Of a DNA stretch of 64,000 nt, positions 10,591 through 24,000 are shown one piece after another; the first letter of the stretch is position 1; each line of letters starts with the position of its first letter. The notes below the pieces were generated by a model. That model ran no database searches. It was not told the DNA's origin and saw nothing but the letters and a program-made list of their open reading frames with translations. The translations under genes were made by a program, and so were the position numbers. Source of the stretch: Pholis gunnellus (taxonomy: Eukaryota > Chordata > Actinopteri > Perciformes > Pholidae); the NCBI GenBank assembly GCA_910591455.2, contig OU342817.1, forward strand, positions 11,690,415-11,754,414. The letters run 5' to 3'.

Positions 10591-13526
10591 TTAAAACCCT
10601 GATTCCCTCAAGTATTTTGCCATCGAGAAAGCCTTCTTATTCAATCCGCCTCCATGGACCCCTTCTTTGCCCATTACAAGAACCAAAACTGAAAGAGAAG
10701 AGATAGAAAAGGCACAGTTAAGGAAAGTTAAAAGAAAAAAAAAAAAAAGGGTAAGAAAGGGCATTCCAAGTATCGTTAAATGTGTAGATCAGAGATAGTT
10801 TTCACCAGACAGGGCTAATGGCCTGCAGGTTGTCTTTGCTACCAAACAACAATAGGTGATTTCACTACCAGGTACATTTAGCAATTGATCCCGTGTATTT
10901 GTCTGCACATCTCAGACTGACAACTGATGAGAAGTCAGTGTCCAAAAATGTTCCAACACCTATCACCTCACTAGAAAGTATCAGGCGGGTCAAAAAGTGA
11001 TAAAAGCAGCATTTCTAGTAAGTTAATAACTTACAAAAACATTGCGTGCAATAGTCCATCTTCTTATCCTCTGTGTGTGAGACATGCACACCTGTCAGAC
11101 CGTAGTCCTGAATATTGTGCTACTATAATGCATAAAGTCGGTCGTTGGTGTAGTTGATTAATGCATCACGGGGCGGGTGGGTGTGGCAAAATAAAAACAC
11201 CCACATACCACTAGTCACCATTGTAGCTTAATTCGTTTTAATGTAACATTTATGAGCTGTAGGAAGATCATCGATCGGTCAGGACAGCTTCTGCTGACCT
11301 CTGTTGTTAAACAGCAAGTCAGATGTAATGCAGCACTAATGAGCCAGTGGAGATGGCTGAGAAAACATTTTGTTAGATGGTGCAGCACTGGTTTGGGGGA
11401 TGTGTAAAGTTTCCAACCACAGATATAGTCGCACAGATGTGTACGTGTTCGGTGTGAAAATCACATCTGCAGGAATAATTTAGTCAATATAATGTTAATC
11501 AGAAATAGTGGCGAATGCCATCATAATTTACCAATGCGGTTGCATGATTTTTCTGACCAACTGTACAAAAAACTCATTAAATTCTCGTATTTAAGAAGTT
11601 GGGAGCAGCAAATGTTTGGCCAGGAGAATAAATTATCTTACGTTGTATATCTAATAAAACAGACCCTTGATTGTGAGACTACACTTCCTTAAGTCAAATA
11701 ACTCATATACAGTAGCTCTCATACCCCTGTTGTGTTTATACAACACAGTCCCTTAACTCGTGAAGACACCGCTTTGTGATGATGACGTTAACTGTTTTAA
11801 AACTAGACTTTTACCTTTTCCAGCTCTTCCCAAAGAGACATTGTATGTAGGTTCTCCTCCTCCGCTCTTTGTCCTGATGTCCATTGTCCAATCCCCGTCA
11901 TCATGGATGCTGTCTCTGAGGACTGAACACTTCTTTGAGCCCAGAGTGAGACCGCTGGTGTAAAAGCTCTCCCTGTCCTTGCCGATAAGGATATCTATTT
12001 CTTGAGACTGAAAAACCCACAAAACCACAGGTCATTCAGATTTGACATGCTTCCAGTTACATGACAAGCATAATTCCTGCGAGTATAAAAGAAACATCAT
12101 TAATAAGTACATAAATAAACGTGTATCCACTAGAAAGAACATGAATTCCCTGCTACGTTGCGGTAAAAGTAAAATGATACACTACACTATAATAATAATA
12201 ATAATAATAATATATAGACAAACTATGCAGCCATGATAAAAGAACCTTCTAACTTTTATACCGTGACAATGATCTGTCATGGATGGACATTGTGCCTTGA
12301 CTTTTTGGGGAAATTGATTTACTCTCTTTTTGACATCGTCTACCAGGAACACCCGCTTTGTGTTACATCCATAAAGTGCTTCCACATTTGACATAATCTA
12401 TGTATATCATTAAAATGTAAAAGAGATTAGCCAATCGACAGAAAATAATCAAGCAACAACTCTCAACATTTGCTGGATCCAGCGTCTTAAACGTTAGGCT
12501 GTGCTGCTCCTGTTGGTCATATACAGATCAGTAGTTAGTTACAGACAGAGTCAACTGAATATGTTCAAACAAGTCAATTAAATAACCACTATTTTCTATA
12601 GAACGAGGGATAAATGGAGACAACAATCTGCAGAGTAATAGAGTAAACCTGCCATCCTGGCACCAGAACTATGTATTAAAACCAAGTGTGCTACCAGCAT
12701 GATACCAAGAGACGAGGTTTATAAACACAACTTAAAAACCATCACAATCTCTGGGACTGACCACCTCCCAGCCCTGCAGTGAGGAGCGGAAGTTAAATGA
12801 CGTCTATTCATGATGGTCTAGCTCTCGTGCCATCCTTCTCAATGAATAATACAAAAACAAAAAAAACATTGTAATTCCCATCAAAAAAATATATACATGT
12901 AGGTCAGATTACTCGCGTTGATAATTAGAGAGCCTTATCGTCGGCTGACCAATCGTCCGCCAGAGGTAACCACAGGTAGAGCAGCAGCTTAACGTGAGCT
13001 AATCACACAAAGCATGCCCGCTTTAAGTCAGACACCGTCTCCTCGCTGGCTTTAACATCCCCGTTACGAATAACACGACAGCGTCTTGACATTTTTTATA
13101 TGTGTATTATAACGGCCACGGTTTGTTTCAGGGGTGTTTAAGTACGTGCTCGTTTTATCTGATCAACACGAGGTCTAATCCTGCAACGTTTCCTTAAGGA
13201 GGAAATAACGGACACAGGCCACCGATAGACTAGCTAGCACTGAGCTAGCACGGTACCGTTAGCTCATTTAGACCCTGCGAGGTAACGGTTTTAACGCGGC
13301 TCAGTGTGGCGAGCGCCTGCGTGGGTTGATGCATAAACACCACCGTCAAACGAAACCACACGTCCACTCTCTCTTAACCCTGATTCTGACCTCTTACCGT
13401 GATATTGTTGAATGTACCACCGGCATGTGCTGCCCAAACATATTTGGCGTCCGTATATCCAACAATGGCGCTATCCTGACAGCTGCCATCGGCCATCAGG
13501 TTCTCCACGTAGCTTTGCCAAGACAT
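10591..13526 (-). CDS. pfn2: Profilin-2
   Basis: Small actin-monomer-binding protein that also binds poly-proline and phosphoinositides; PFN2 is the neuron-enriched form in mammals. Three exons on the - strand: 13526-13398 (43 codons, MSWQSYVENLMADG...), 12007-11815 and 10688-10591, in phase, giving 139 residues against 140 for mammalian PFN2. Landmarks are WQSYV, AIVGYTDAKYVWAA, IGKDRESFYTSGLTLG, KKCSVLRDS, TMDIRTKS, GGEPTYNV, VMGKEGVHGGGLNKKA and the C-terminal YLRESGF. The last exon resembles the mammalian IIa ending. The intron 2 donor comes after GRAGK, the usual site. A second, broken last exon lies just downstream. Upstream on the + strand is tsc22d2, the same neighbour as in mammals. 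Confidence 0.95.
12189..12211 (+). repeat. (TAA)n microsatellite in pfn2 intron 1
   Basis: About seven AAT/TAA units in the intron between pfn2 exons 1 and 2. Confidence 0.9.
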
Positions 13527-16435
13527 ATTCAAGAAATTGATGCTATATATATAAAAAAAATCCCTAAAAGCTTCGGACGTATGGTTGCCGAACAGGACAC
13601 ACCTAAATCGGAAGAAGACCTACAGACGAATTTAGAGTCTCCAATCTAAACCCACACTTCGACGTTGACCAACGCCAAGGCTAGGGCAGCAAAGAAAGCC
13701 AGGGTAGTGATGCAGCGCCTGGGTGTAGTCCGTCTCAGATCACTCCGCACAATGAGATCCCCGGCGCTTGTATGGCAGCAGGCGGCGGAATAAAGAGGGA
13801 CTTATCAGCTCAGCCAAGAGTCAACTGTCTGAGGCAATGCCGGGGTACACATGGAGGCAGATGAGGATTTACTGATTGAATCGTTTAGTCACCCACTCTT
13901 TCATTCATTGAAGGCATCTTCATGTTGTGAAGGAACAATGACAAAGACAGACCGTCACGTCAGACAGGTTGTGTAGCTAATGATAGCAGTCACCGTCAGT
14001 GCGCATAGACACAATGCTCTGATCTGTATGCATGATGGATTCCCAAATGTTCTTCTCACTTTCATAATATAGCCTAACGTCACTGCTTTAAAATGTATTT
14101 TTTAAATGGTGAGAGCCTGGTTGGAGGCTCCTCACTGATGGCTACTAATAAGCTACACATTCCTGCAAAATCTGAGTTATTCACGAGTATTTGAGAAACA
14201 TTTAACGTCACTCACTTTGTCACTAAACGTGTTATCCTGGAGGCCAGCTACACAATATTAATATTAACTTTTCCTAATTGTATCAGAATCGCTTACAAAC
14301 AGTAACTTAGTTCGGTTTAGGTTGAATTGACCCAAACATACATCAGTATATAGCACAACATGTGGATTACAAACAAAATAAATATAGATTTGTTCATGCA
14401 TAGCCATATAACATACAAAGAAAATGATCTTGATTGGTGTAATAACAATGCGTTATGCTAATTTATGCCCAATCACCTTCATCAAATGTGCAATCACTGT
14501 TTGTGGCAAAGGGTTACCGCTTAAAACTATTGAGATATTGGGTTTTAATAAAGGTTAGAAGAAAACAAAAACAACATTTGATGGATAAAAGGTATATTTT
14601 GTAATTGGTATATCATTATTTCATTTTTACACAAACCAAGTTGGTAAGGGCAAACCAGTAGGATACAAAAATCAATATAAACCAAACACCTGGGTTAAAT
14701 AAAGTAAAAGTGCTACTATATTAAAATTCATCTCGTGCTGCAGTGGAGTGTTGGATAAGTTTAGTGTCGTGCTCAAAAACAATCTCTCAGCCCATTCATC
14801 TTCATCTTGACAAAACCAGGGATCAAACCAGACACCGTGGCCAGTTTTTAAATCCAGATTTACATTATCACGGCCACATGCAAGACTGAAAACATGATTT
14901 TGGAAGAGCTGATGCCTGAACATGGTTAACATTTGAACCGATACTATTTATTTGTGTGAAATGGCTCAATAATACCAGAAGCAGCGTTATCAACAACTCT
15001 ATGATATAAGTAGGGCAAGTAAGTATATGTTATAAGAATCAAATTGAGAGACAAATAATCCCTTAATGAACAAAATTAAGGAACTGATTATTGAGGAAAC
15101 AATTATTTAAACGTTCAAGATTTCCCAGGGCATAAAACCTGCAACCTTTCAATAAAAACTCAATGCAAATGTGTTATAAACATGTAATCTATATGACTCA
15201 AAGTAAAATATTCGAAGGCAGCCTAACATGTGGTAACATTGTATGATGAGTTGTATTCATGTGCGAAATTAATGGTGTTATTTCTAATAAGCATACAGTA
15301 TGGTACTTTTTGATCATGCCGTCAACAACAGACTAGTGCACTGTTTGAATTTGCATTTGCTATTAATATGCAGGCAAATACCTATTGGCATAACACATTA
15401 AGCATTAAGGGATATAAACCATCTTAGATGGTGGAGAGTTCAAGGTTCATTGAAGATAACCAAAAAAGGAAAAAGACACAAGTCCCTCTTCCAAAGTGAA
15501 ACATTCTCTTCTTGGCCACCAGAGGCAGTGTTCTCTATGGTTTGAGTACTCGTGACTGGCAGAGCTGAGAAACATGTCTTAAACTGGTAACCTTTGAGGA
15601 CTTTGAGAAATTCTTTGTTTTGTCAAACTGAAACCATCCTAGGTGATTGATGTATGCAAACTGTATGCAAATCTACTCACATACTTTCTCAAGTTTGTCA
15701 CACAGTTTGTCACACCCAAGTATTTATTCACATTTATATCTGTTGACCTTGTTAGCTAAAGAGCCCCCTCACTTCTTCACCTCGCCAAATGCTGCAGATG
15801 CAATGCAGCTATGACTTAGTCATGCATGATGCATATTCCTTCAACCCCAGCTTGGCTATTCAACTCCTGCAGAACACACTGCTTTCTGTGAAATGCTTTA
15901 AAAAAAAAATGTTGTTCTTGATTTTTTTTAAAGAACACAAAGTAGTGTGGTGATCACAGGAGTTACTGCATGCTCATTATGCTGTCTGTTATAATACCGC
16001 AGCACCAATAAACTAAGGCTGAGTATAAGTGCAACGTGGCTATTTAAATGAATTAAGAACAGAGGTTAGCTGTGTTAAGGTCATGTGAATGCTATATTAT
16101 GAATAATAGCTTTGTGTCAACCAAATGTAATCTATAAAGACTGGAGAACAATAAACCAACGTTCCTTGTTCGCTACAATAGTAATTAAACACCCTCTAGG
16201 TAAAAAAGGCGATGGGATTGTTGAGTTGTAGTATAGCCTTTTAGTTGTAATATTTGTATGATCCTTTCCATGACACTATAAAAGTGCACACAAGGAATTT
16301 CTAATAAAGCACCCTCACAAAACAAGAACAATAGGATCATGTGATCTCTTTTTATACTGTACAACCTCTATATGCAATGCTGCTGTAGGAGAATTCTGAT
16401 ATCAGCTGGCTTATACTGCAGCAAATACAAATACC

Positions 16436-16503
<68 letters not shown>

Positions 16504-17400
16504 GAGAGAGTTGATGCATTCAAGTGCATTCCAATAAAGTCTGACATTTCTTGTTCAAAGGAATAACTTTGGAAACAAGATATCACGTCAATTATTCACA
16601 CAGGAGATGAGCATACTTGATAAAGATAAGCTCCATGACTATTTCAATCACTAGTTGCCATGACTATTATCTGGCTGTGCTATTTAATTAAGAAGTTGTT
16701 CTCAAATATGACCAATCAAGGACAAAATGAACAGACTTGATAAAGGCCTCAAGGGGCCTTCTGCTATGTAACCGGATCTTAGGGTCCTGACTTTAAGAGG
16801 GACCCTGAATCAAATCTAATTTTAAAACCTTAATTGTATCAGCTTCTGTGGTGCTTATTTCTAAATTGATTATTTTAATCAAATCACCACACTGCAAATC
16901 TGCCGCCAGGTAGCATTCCAGCATAAAAAGACACGGAAACAGGGAGAAACGGAGATGCAAGAGTGAGATTATAGTAACAATTCCTTAGAACGTGACGTCC
17001 TAAGTTTGCTATTAATTTTTTAGTATTTAATTGACAATAAAATAGAACTGAGAAAATAATTACAATAGAGTAGCTGGAACCAGAGAATATAAGGCATTTA
17101 GCTTTAACAAAAATGATAGTCAATTAATAGAATTGCTCAATTAATCGCCAATTAATCAACTACTTGTTTCGACACCACCACCAGCTCTTTTGGCCCCATG
17201 GTCCCACAAAACGCGCATTCAGCTGAAGAGAGTCCATTGCATGTTCACTTTCCCAAATGAATTCAAGATTACATGTGCGCTCATCGCAGACATCCTTTTT
17301 TTCCGACGGTGACTTGAACGCAGCACAAGGGGGAATTCTCAATCGGCTCGTACGTTAACATCCTTGCGCACGCTAACTACCCACCATGCAGCGCGGCTGC
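13527..17400. other. Divergent intergenic region, pfn2 to tsc22d2
   Basis: The two genes point away from each other across about 3.9 kb. The first 300 bases beside pfn2 are its promoter or 5' UTR and are richer in CpG. The middle is AT-rich and holds a (GA)n microsatellite. A CTCF-like core (GGCCACCAGAGGCAGTG) lies near 15514; it lacks one G of the consensus. No coding frame with a recognisable motif was found. Confidence 0.5.
16436..16510 (+). repeat. (GA)n microsatellite
   Basis: About 37 AG dinucleotides with a single GG interruption near 16492. Confidence 0.95.
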
Positions 17401-18092
17401 ATACAACATAGCCATCTTGTCAAGAGTGACTGAGAGAGGGAGGCAACTGTGGGCGCTGTTTAGATTCTCATTTGTTTTAAAAGCTGGAATTTAAGAGCGT
17501 TTTCCTCTCTCGATCAACCGTTTGCTTCATAGTAAGTGTCGCCACCGAATGACTTTAAGCCGGTGAGGTGAGTGGATACAAAACGACTCCTCTCGGCAAG
17601 ATGTCTCACATACTTGTTCCGACGTAGGGGGAGTGTGCAGCAGCCAGTTGGCTTCACTCGCTAGCTAGCTCAGAGAGTGGAGGGCTGCGGGCCCTCCTCA
17701 GCCTAAAGTAGGTCCTGCAGCTGGGCAACACACTGCGACAACGGCCGATTGACAACCGCACAACCGGGACATCCGTCGGCCGTTCTGGGACCGACAGAAA
17801 GCTCTGGATCTATCGCCCTACAGGCGGCTGGTATCGGTGTCTGAAGCCGCATTGCTGGACAGGACGACACGACGTGTTGCGTTATGGGCTCATGAAACGC
17901 AACAGGAGACCGAGAGAGGAAGAGGGATGGCGTAGATTCATATTGATTACAGTTATCGTTCGCCAGGCTGAGTAAAATAGACGCAAGTTTGCGGTTTAAT
18001 ATGATCTAAGCCCATAGAAGCGGCATCCGGCTCTTCCCTTTCTGACGGAGGATAAACATAGCCATACTGGACTTGGAAATCAGGCTGTCAAT
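17400..18092 (+). promoter_or_regulatory. tsc22d2 promoter and 5' UTR region
   Basis: GC- and CpG-rich stretch before the tsc22d2 start codon, in contrast to the AT-rich DNA upstream. The transcription start cannot be fixed from sequence alone. I see no intron in it. Confidence 0.5.
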
Positions 18093-21000
18093 ATGTCGAA
18101 AATGCCGGCCAAGAAGAAGAGCTGTTTTCAGATCACTAGTGTGACTCAGGCCCAGGTGGCGGCTATCGGTGCCGCCGACGACACGGAGAGTCTGGAGGAC
18201 CCGGACGAGTCCCGGGCTGAAGACGTGTCGTCAGAGATCTACGACATGTCGCGGGCCGAGTACGAGCCCGCGTGTGGCAGAAGTTCATCCGAAGAAGCCG
18301 TGAATAATGTCGGGGAGCCAGAGGCGATCGGTGTTATGGCGCCGTCGCACATACCTCAAGCCGGGCAGTTGCCCGCGCTGTCGGGCAATCTCACAGGGGA
18401 GTTCCGGAAGGTGGGAGTGTCGGGCTCAACTCCAGGTGGACAGCAGCAGCAGCCGCCGCCGGGGATCGGAGCTCGGCCCGGGGCAATGCAGCAACAGCCT
18501 GCTCCAGCAGCCGGCGCTGGGACAGCCGGTGTGTCGGTAAACGCATCCCAACCTGCAGCTCCACCCGTCACCTCCACGGTGAGCTGCACCTCGCGCTTCA
18601 GAGTCATTAAACTCGATCATGGTACCGGAGAACCCTTTCGAAGAGGCAGGTGGACTTGTACGGAGTTTTATGAGAAGGACTCCGACGGCTCTGCTGTGAC
18701 TAGGACTGTAGACGGGATTCGGCACGCCAGTGCGACGACACTGGACCCGGCTGCAGACAGAGACAGTGGGCTCGGGCATACGGGAGGCTCTGTGGTGACA
18801 CACTCAGGTCAGGGCTTGGGCTCTGTGGCGGATGCTTCTCTCTCTTCACCCCGCATGCATTCGGTGGAGACTCCACCTCAGCAGCAGCAGCAGCAACCAC
18901 AAATCCACCATCACAACTATGGTGCCTGGCCACAGGGCGTTAGTGGGTCGGCCACACAGAGTGGCTTCTCCAGCAGCAAGCCAGTGGGAGGTATCCAGCC
19001 TTCTGCTCCCCAGAGCGCCTTGCCCGTCGGACAAAACGGCCTGCCTCAATCGGTTGTCCACATACAGAAGTCCACCATCATGCCTCCTTCAGCTCAGCCT
19101 GTTGCTTACCCTCCGCAGCAGCAGCAACATCAACCTCCTATGGGCCACCACCTGACCAGCCAGTCTTCTGGACTGCCACAGAACCATATGGAGTACTATC
19201 AGCAGCAGCAGCCCACTTCCACTGGCCAGTCCCTGCCAGTGTCCAGCCTCTCTGCAGGACCACAGCCTGTGGGACAAGGACACTCCTCGCTCTTGCCTCC
19301 GGCCTCCGGAGGCTCTTCTGTGCCAAGTCAGGCCGGAGATGTTGCAGGAGGTGGATCTGTACCTACTGGACAGCCGGCTCCAGGCCTCTTGCAGCAGCAG
19401 ACTGGAGGAATGGGGGCTGTCGGCGGCTCCGTGCTGGTCGGTGGATCCACAATGCAGCAGCAGGCTGCGAGTCAGTATACAACCGCTGGACAGCCTCAGC
19501 CCCACGGCCTCCACCCCACATCCTCCGGTGTACAAAACGTGCCTGCCGTCGCAGTGAGCTCCGGTGTGCCCACCGCTGTGCCCAGTGCCTCCAGTGCAGC
19601 CTTGCCAAATGTGACAACTTCCAGTTTGCCTCTAGGTCAGATACCCCACAGCAGGACTCTAATGGCTCTGGGGATGCAGGGCTTCCCGGCGACTGGATTT
19701 GGACATATGGAGGGTGGTGGTGGGAAGTCGGAGGGTCTCGTCAACGCACATTCTCCCTTTCTCTCTGGGAAGGAACCGATGAAGGCCTTCATGCCTGAGA
19801 GCCTGCAGCTCGCCACTCCGACTGTCAACAGCCTGTTTGGAATCCACATACCTGTCGACGGGGATGTGGACAGGTAACAGTCTCTCAATCTTAATAGAAA
19901 GTGTGTGGAAAGTATCCTGCCTGTTGAGAATCATCACCATGCCTGTGCAACGTTATCCATAAGTACACACAAGTTGAACAGTCAACATTCAGATACTGTG
20001 AGTCTTAACTGGGCCTATTTCAGGGCACTTGTTAAAGCAGGCATAGGTAGTGATCACAAGTAGGTAGTTGGTCATCGACAGGTTTCCCCCCTTTTGTTTC
20101 AGGGAGGTGTGGAGGGAGGGGACTGTGTAGTAGGAAGAGAAAAGTGGCACAGGAAGGAAACTTAATGTTCCTTCTCATTAGGGCCTAAGGAAGTAAGTGG
20201 AGTGTAGCATACTCGAGGTGAACATCCATGGATTCCACTGCACACACGCAGCAACTTGTTAAACGTTCACACGACTCCTGAAGTGTTGGGAATTCGCCGT
20301 GGAACTTGTGTTTTGTTTGTGGCAGCCTTTTGTTGCAGATTTGATATCCCCAACCTCCTTTTCCTCCCTCTTCAGCTATCACCCTCCAGGACGGTGGCCT
20401 TGGCTGCAAACAGCCAAGATGTATTGCTAGTTGCCACCGTGCAGAGAGAGAGTTGGCTGAGCTTTCTGTTAGCCTCAAGCTACTTCTGGCCGCTTGCTAA
20501 ATGCAGTTTCCTAGTTTTGTAAGTGGAGTTATGTACATTTAATCATGATGGACATCGGAGATCTTTATATCCTCTGAAAGTGTGTGTCACATAGAATATT
20601 CATACAAATATTACACATCTGGGTTAAGATTGAAATGTGGTATTATTCCTTAGGGATAATGAAGTTATGTCAACATAGTAAGCGGCAAAATATGACTACA
20701 TTTGTGTACATGTGGCAATCTTATTATAGGTCATGGCATTTACTTCCTTTCCTTAAGTAATCTCTCTCTCTCGCTCTCGCTCTCGCTCTCTCTCTCAATT
20801 CCTGATTTTTAGAGCTTAGTTTCACTTTTAGTCGATGGCACACATGAGCGGAAATGATACAGCGTCTTAAATCCTTTCACAGTGTTAAAGGTATACCCCA
20901 ATGAAGACCAGACTAGATATTCAGATTGCAGAACACTGGCACCAATTGTTTTTTCTTCACATGGATGGACAATTAAAAAAAACAAAAAAAACCTGTTTGA

Positions 21001-24000
21001 TAAATGTAAACTTCCCCAAAGTGCATTGAATACTCAGTCTTTGAATCGCTATCATTGTGCCATTGAAACCATTATTTGGGTTTGTGAGAACAGACTACCG
21101 GCGGTGTGTTTTTGGAGTACCTATGTGTTGCTGGTGAGAGGACCCAGCTCCCAGGCTGATAAGAGCGGGAGCCTCTTACGACAGCTAAGCCCTATCAGAC
21201 AGTGAGCAGTAGTCTTTCCACTGTGCCCCTATTCCGCAGATAAGAGACGTGACAGTGGGGCGTGTCAACCAACTGTGCTTGTTGGCTCTTTTCTTTTGCG
21301 ATACAATGTGAGCTTTAAGCACTGTGTGTTCTGTTTAGGGCCCTTTTCAACGTGGTTAAATCCACATGCACACTCCCAATTCAAGAGCTGCGAAGCAGTC
21401 GTTCAGAGTTTGTTTTGCAGCCATCGGTGCTGCAATCAGGTGCTTTGTACCTACCACCCCGCCGGTTGACTGACAGACGCGGCGTGACAGTCGTTTATCT
21501 GCAGGTGAAGTGCTGAATGACGTTCATTTGCACCAGAAACTGTGGTATGTTCAAAGAGGTGGAGGAAGCTGCAGAGTGGTTGTGCCTCACTTCACCAGGC
21601 ATTTTAACTATGCTTGCTACGTCCCCTCCAGCTTTTTTTTTTTTTTTTTTGTCTCTTGCCTAATTTCTACATGTCCCGTGCACTTTCTGGCCTACCAACC
21701 ACACAACAAAACACTTCTATCTTCTCCTCAAATGGACTACTTCAGTAGCTAATAGCTATAATCTGCACAACACAGAAAGCTATTGTACACACACTCAGTT
21801 TTGACCGCATGTTGTCGACGTTCCGCGGCTTGCGCAACCTGGGAAACCTCTTGGCCATTTTTAAGGAGCAAATGATTGTTCCCATCTTTTCTTTTCTTTT
21901 TTTACTGCAAGTAATTAAAGTAAAACCGTGGAGATATAGACGACAGATTGTTGTCCTCATACTTGGAATATGATTCCCTCAGCTTAATGTTTCCCAGATG
22001 GCTTCATCAGCTGAAAGGACTGTCATAATGTCTTTATTGCACTCACGGAGGAGTTTCTTTTATTTCGCGGGGTGAATGCATTTCTTCTGTAGTCCGTGCG
22101 TTGCTGAACGCATGCTGGGGAGGCACGCTTTATTGTCCTTGCGTAATGGTAGCTTATGTAAAATTGGATTTAGGAGGGAGGGGAGGGGAGGGGAGGGGAG
22201 GGACATAGTGGAGCGGTTACTGCGAACATGAATTGAGAGACTGTGTCTGTATGGGTGGATGAGGGGTGTGTCTGTGAAAGGGGATGGATTGACTTAGTGG
22301 GTGTGTGTGTGTGTGTGCACACAAGTATCCATGTCGGGGGTGGGGGGGGGGGGGAGGGGCCACTCTAGGAGGAATTGAGGAAATACTTTTGAAGAAAATT
22401 CACCATGGACATTAACAGCGTCCTCATTTTTCGTGTGTGTGTGTGTGTGTGAGACACGGGGACAACATGTGCCACTTGGTCTTTCCCTCCCCTGTGTGAC
22501 CTCTGCTCTGGTTCACGGCTGTATCCTGTTTTCAGTCCCTCACGCTGCCCTCCACCTTCTGTTCATTTCATATTCCTTAGCTCGCGCCCCACTTCCCGCA
22601 CTGGGGCTCTCCGGTCCTATTATGTGACATTTTGTGGGCACGTTCAATCCAGAGTGCCTCACAGAGGTAGACGTCAGCCCGTCTTTGAGTTCTGAACCTG
22701 GCTGCCGTCGTGCACGCTGTCATACTGCACAGTATCCGTAAAGGAGCGATACCTGTAACTGTGCACTCAAAGGTGTTTACATTCAACGGCGCCCCCTCCC
22801 CTCCGGAGTGTCTTTAGCAATAGTGTAATAACGAATCTTCTGATACGGCCATGAACGGACTGTTTGTTTTATATTTCTGTTTACACAAGTCAAGTCGTTC
22901 ATCCTTGTGGACTTCTCTCAGCCGTAGAGCTATTTTTCAAAAAGAAAGGTGTATTACTTTGGTTGTAGTCTGTAGGCTTTGCTTCAGCCATCACCTCCAC
23001 CTCCACCCCCCCCCCCCCCCCCCCCCCCCACCCCAGGTATGGAGGCCCTCCATTGTTCTGACAAGCAGAAGAACGTCACCGACTCAGTCCAAGGTTTCGG
23101 TGGGCTGTTAGCTGAGGATGTGCTGTACTGCGCTGCAGATAAGCTCAGCTGAGAATATGCTCGTTATCTTGTTTTTGGAAAGTGGTACTTCAGTAACTTG
23201 AAGGTTTACAGAGACTCACTTTTCTGCTGTTTTGTACTTCTGGGTTTTCACCAACAAGAAATGAATATTTGGTCATTGAGTCACTTTATCACTTTGTCAG
23301 ATTTCATGCTGGAGCCCCCAACACCGGAAACTACACGTTGATGGTTAAAGTAGGCGGAGTTCCCTTTAAATACATTGTGGCAATAAAACAATTAGAAATG
23401 AAGCTTTAGGTTTCAGTTTAGTGCCTCCCACTTCCTGTCCTACTCACCCAGTTTCTCTCATTTTCTGTCTAGTTTTTTTTATTTTTGGGAAGTTGGCAGC
23501 TTAGCTTTTGTTCGATTTTCAGTGAAAACAAAAATCCCGGTTAATAAATATAAATCCTTCGATGGTGAAACAATGCTTGCTTGTTGGCTGCCTGCATTCA
23601 GCACACGGTAAAGCAGCTTATGTTTGACCAGTTTCCACGCTGACAGTTATCATAAGCCGTGGGAGAAGGGACTTTTTTTTTGGGGGGGGGGGGGGGGGGA
23701 CTGCAGCCTAGAATCAAAAAGTTGAACTAGGCACCTGCAGCTGTCTCAGGCATGACGTCCCTGGGTGTCCTGTCACTAACCCGTGCTAGTGGGATGTTAG
23801 CATCCCCGCTCCCACTATCCTCTGGTGGCCATGCTGTAATCACACAATGGCTCCAAGTCCTCCCTCGTCTACAACCCAAAAACCTGCTGAAAGAAACTCC
23901 CATAGGGCAGCTGCAATCTAAATAGTTTTGGCCTACTTTTCCTCGGTGGCAGATGGACGGACGGGGCAGAGAACCCGATGGCGGTGAGAGATTTCAACAC

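Noticed and set aside
13326..13649. 107-codon + strand frame
   Set aside because: Antisense of pfn2 exon 1.
15508..15530. CTCF insulator site
   Set aside because: The core lacks one G of the consensus. Similar partial matches occur at 23819, 32142, 36446 and 63709, as expected by chance, so none is claimed.
18356..19617. Several - strand frames over tsc22d2 exon 1
   Set aside because: Shadows of a GC-rich coding exon; the + strand frame carries clear TSC22D2 motifs.
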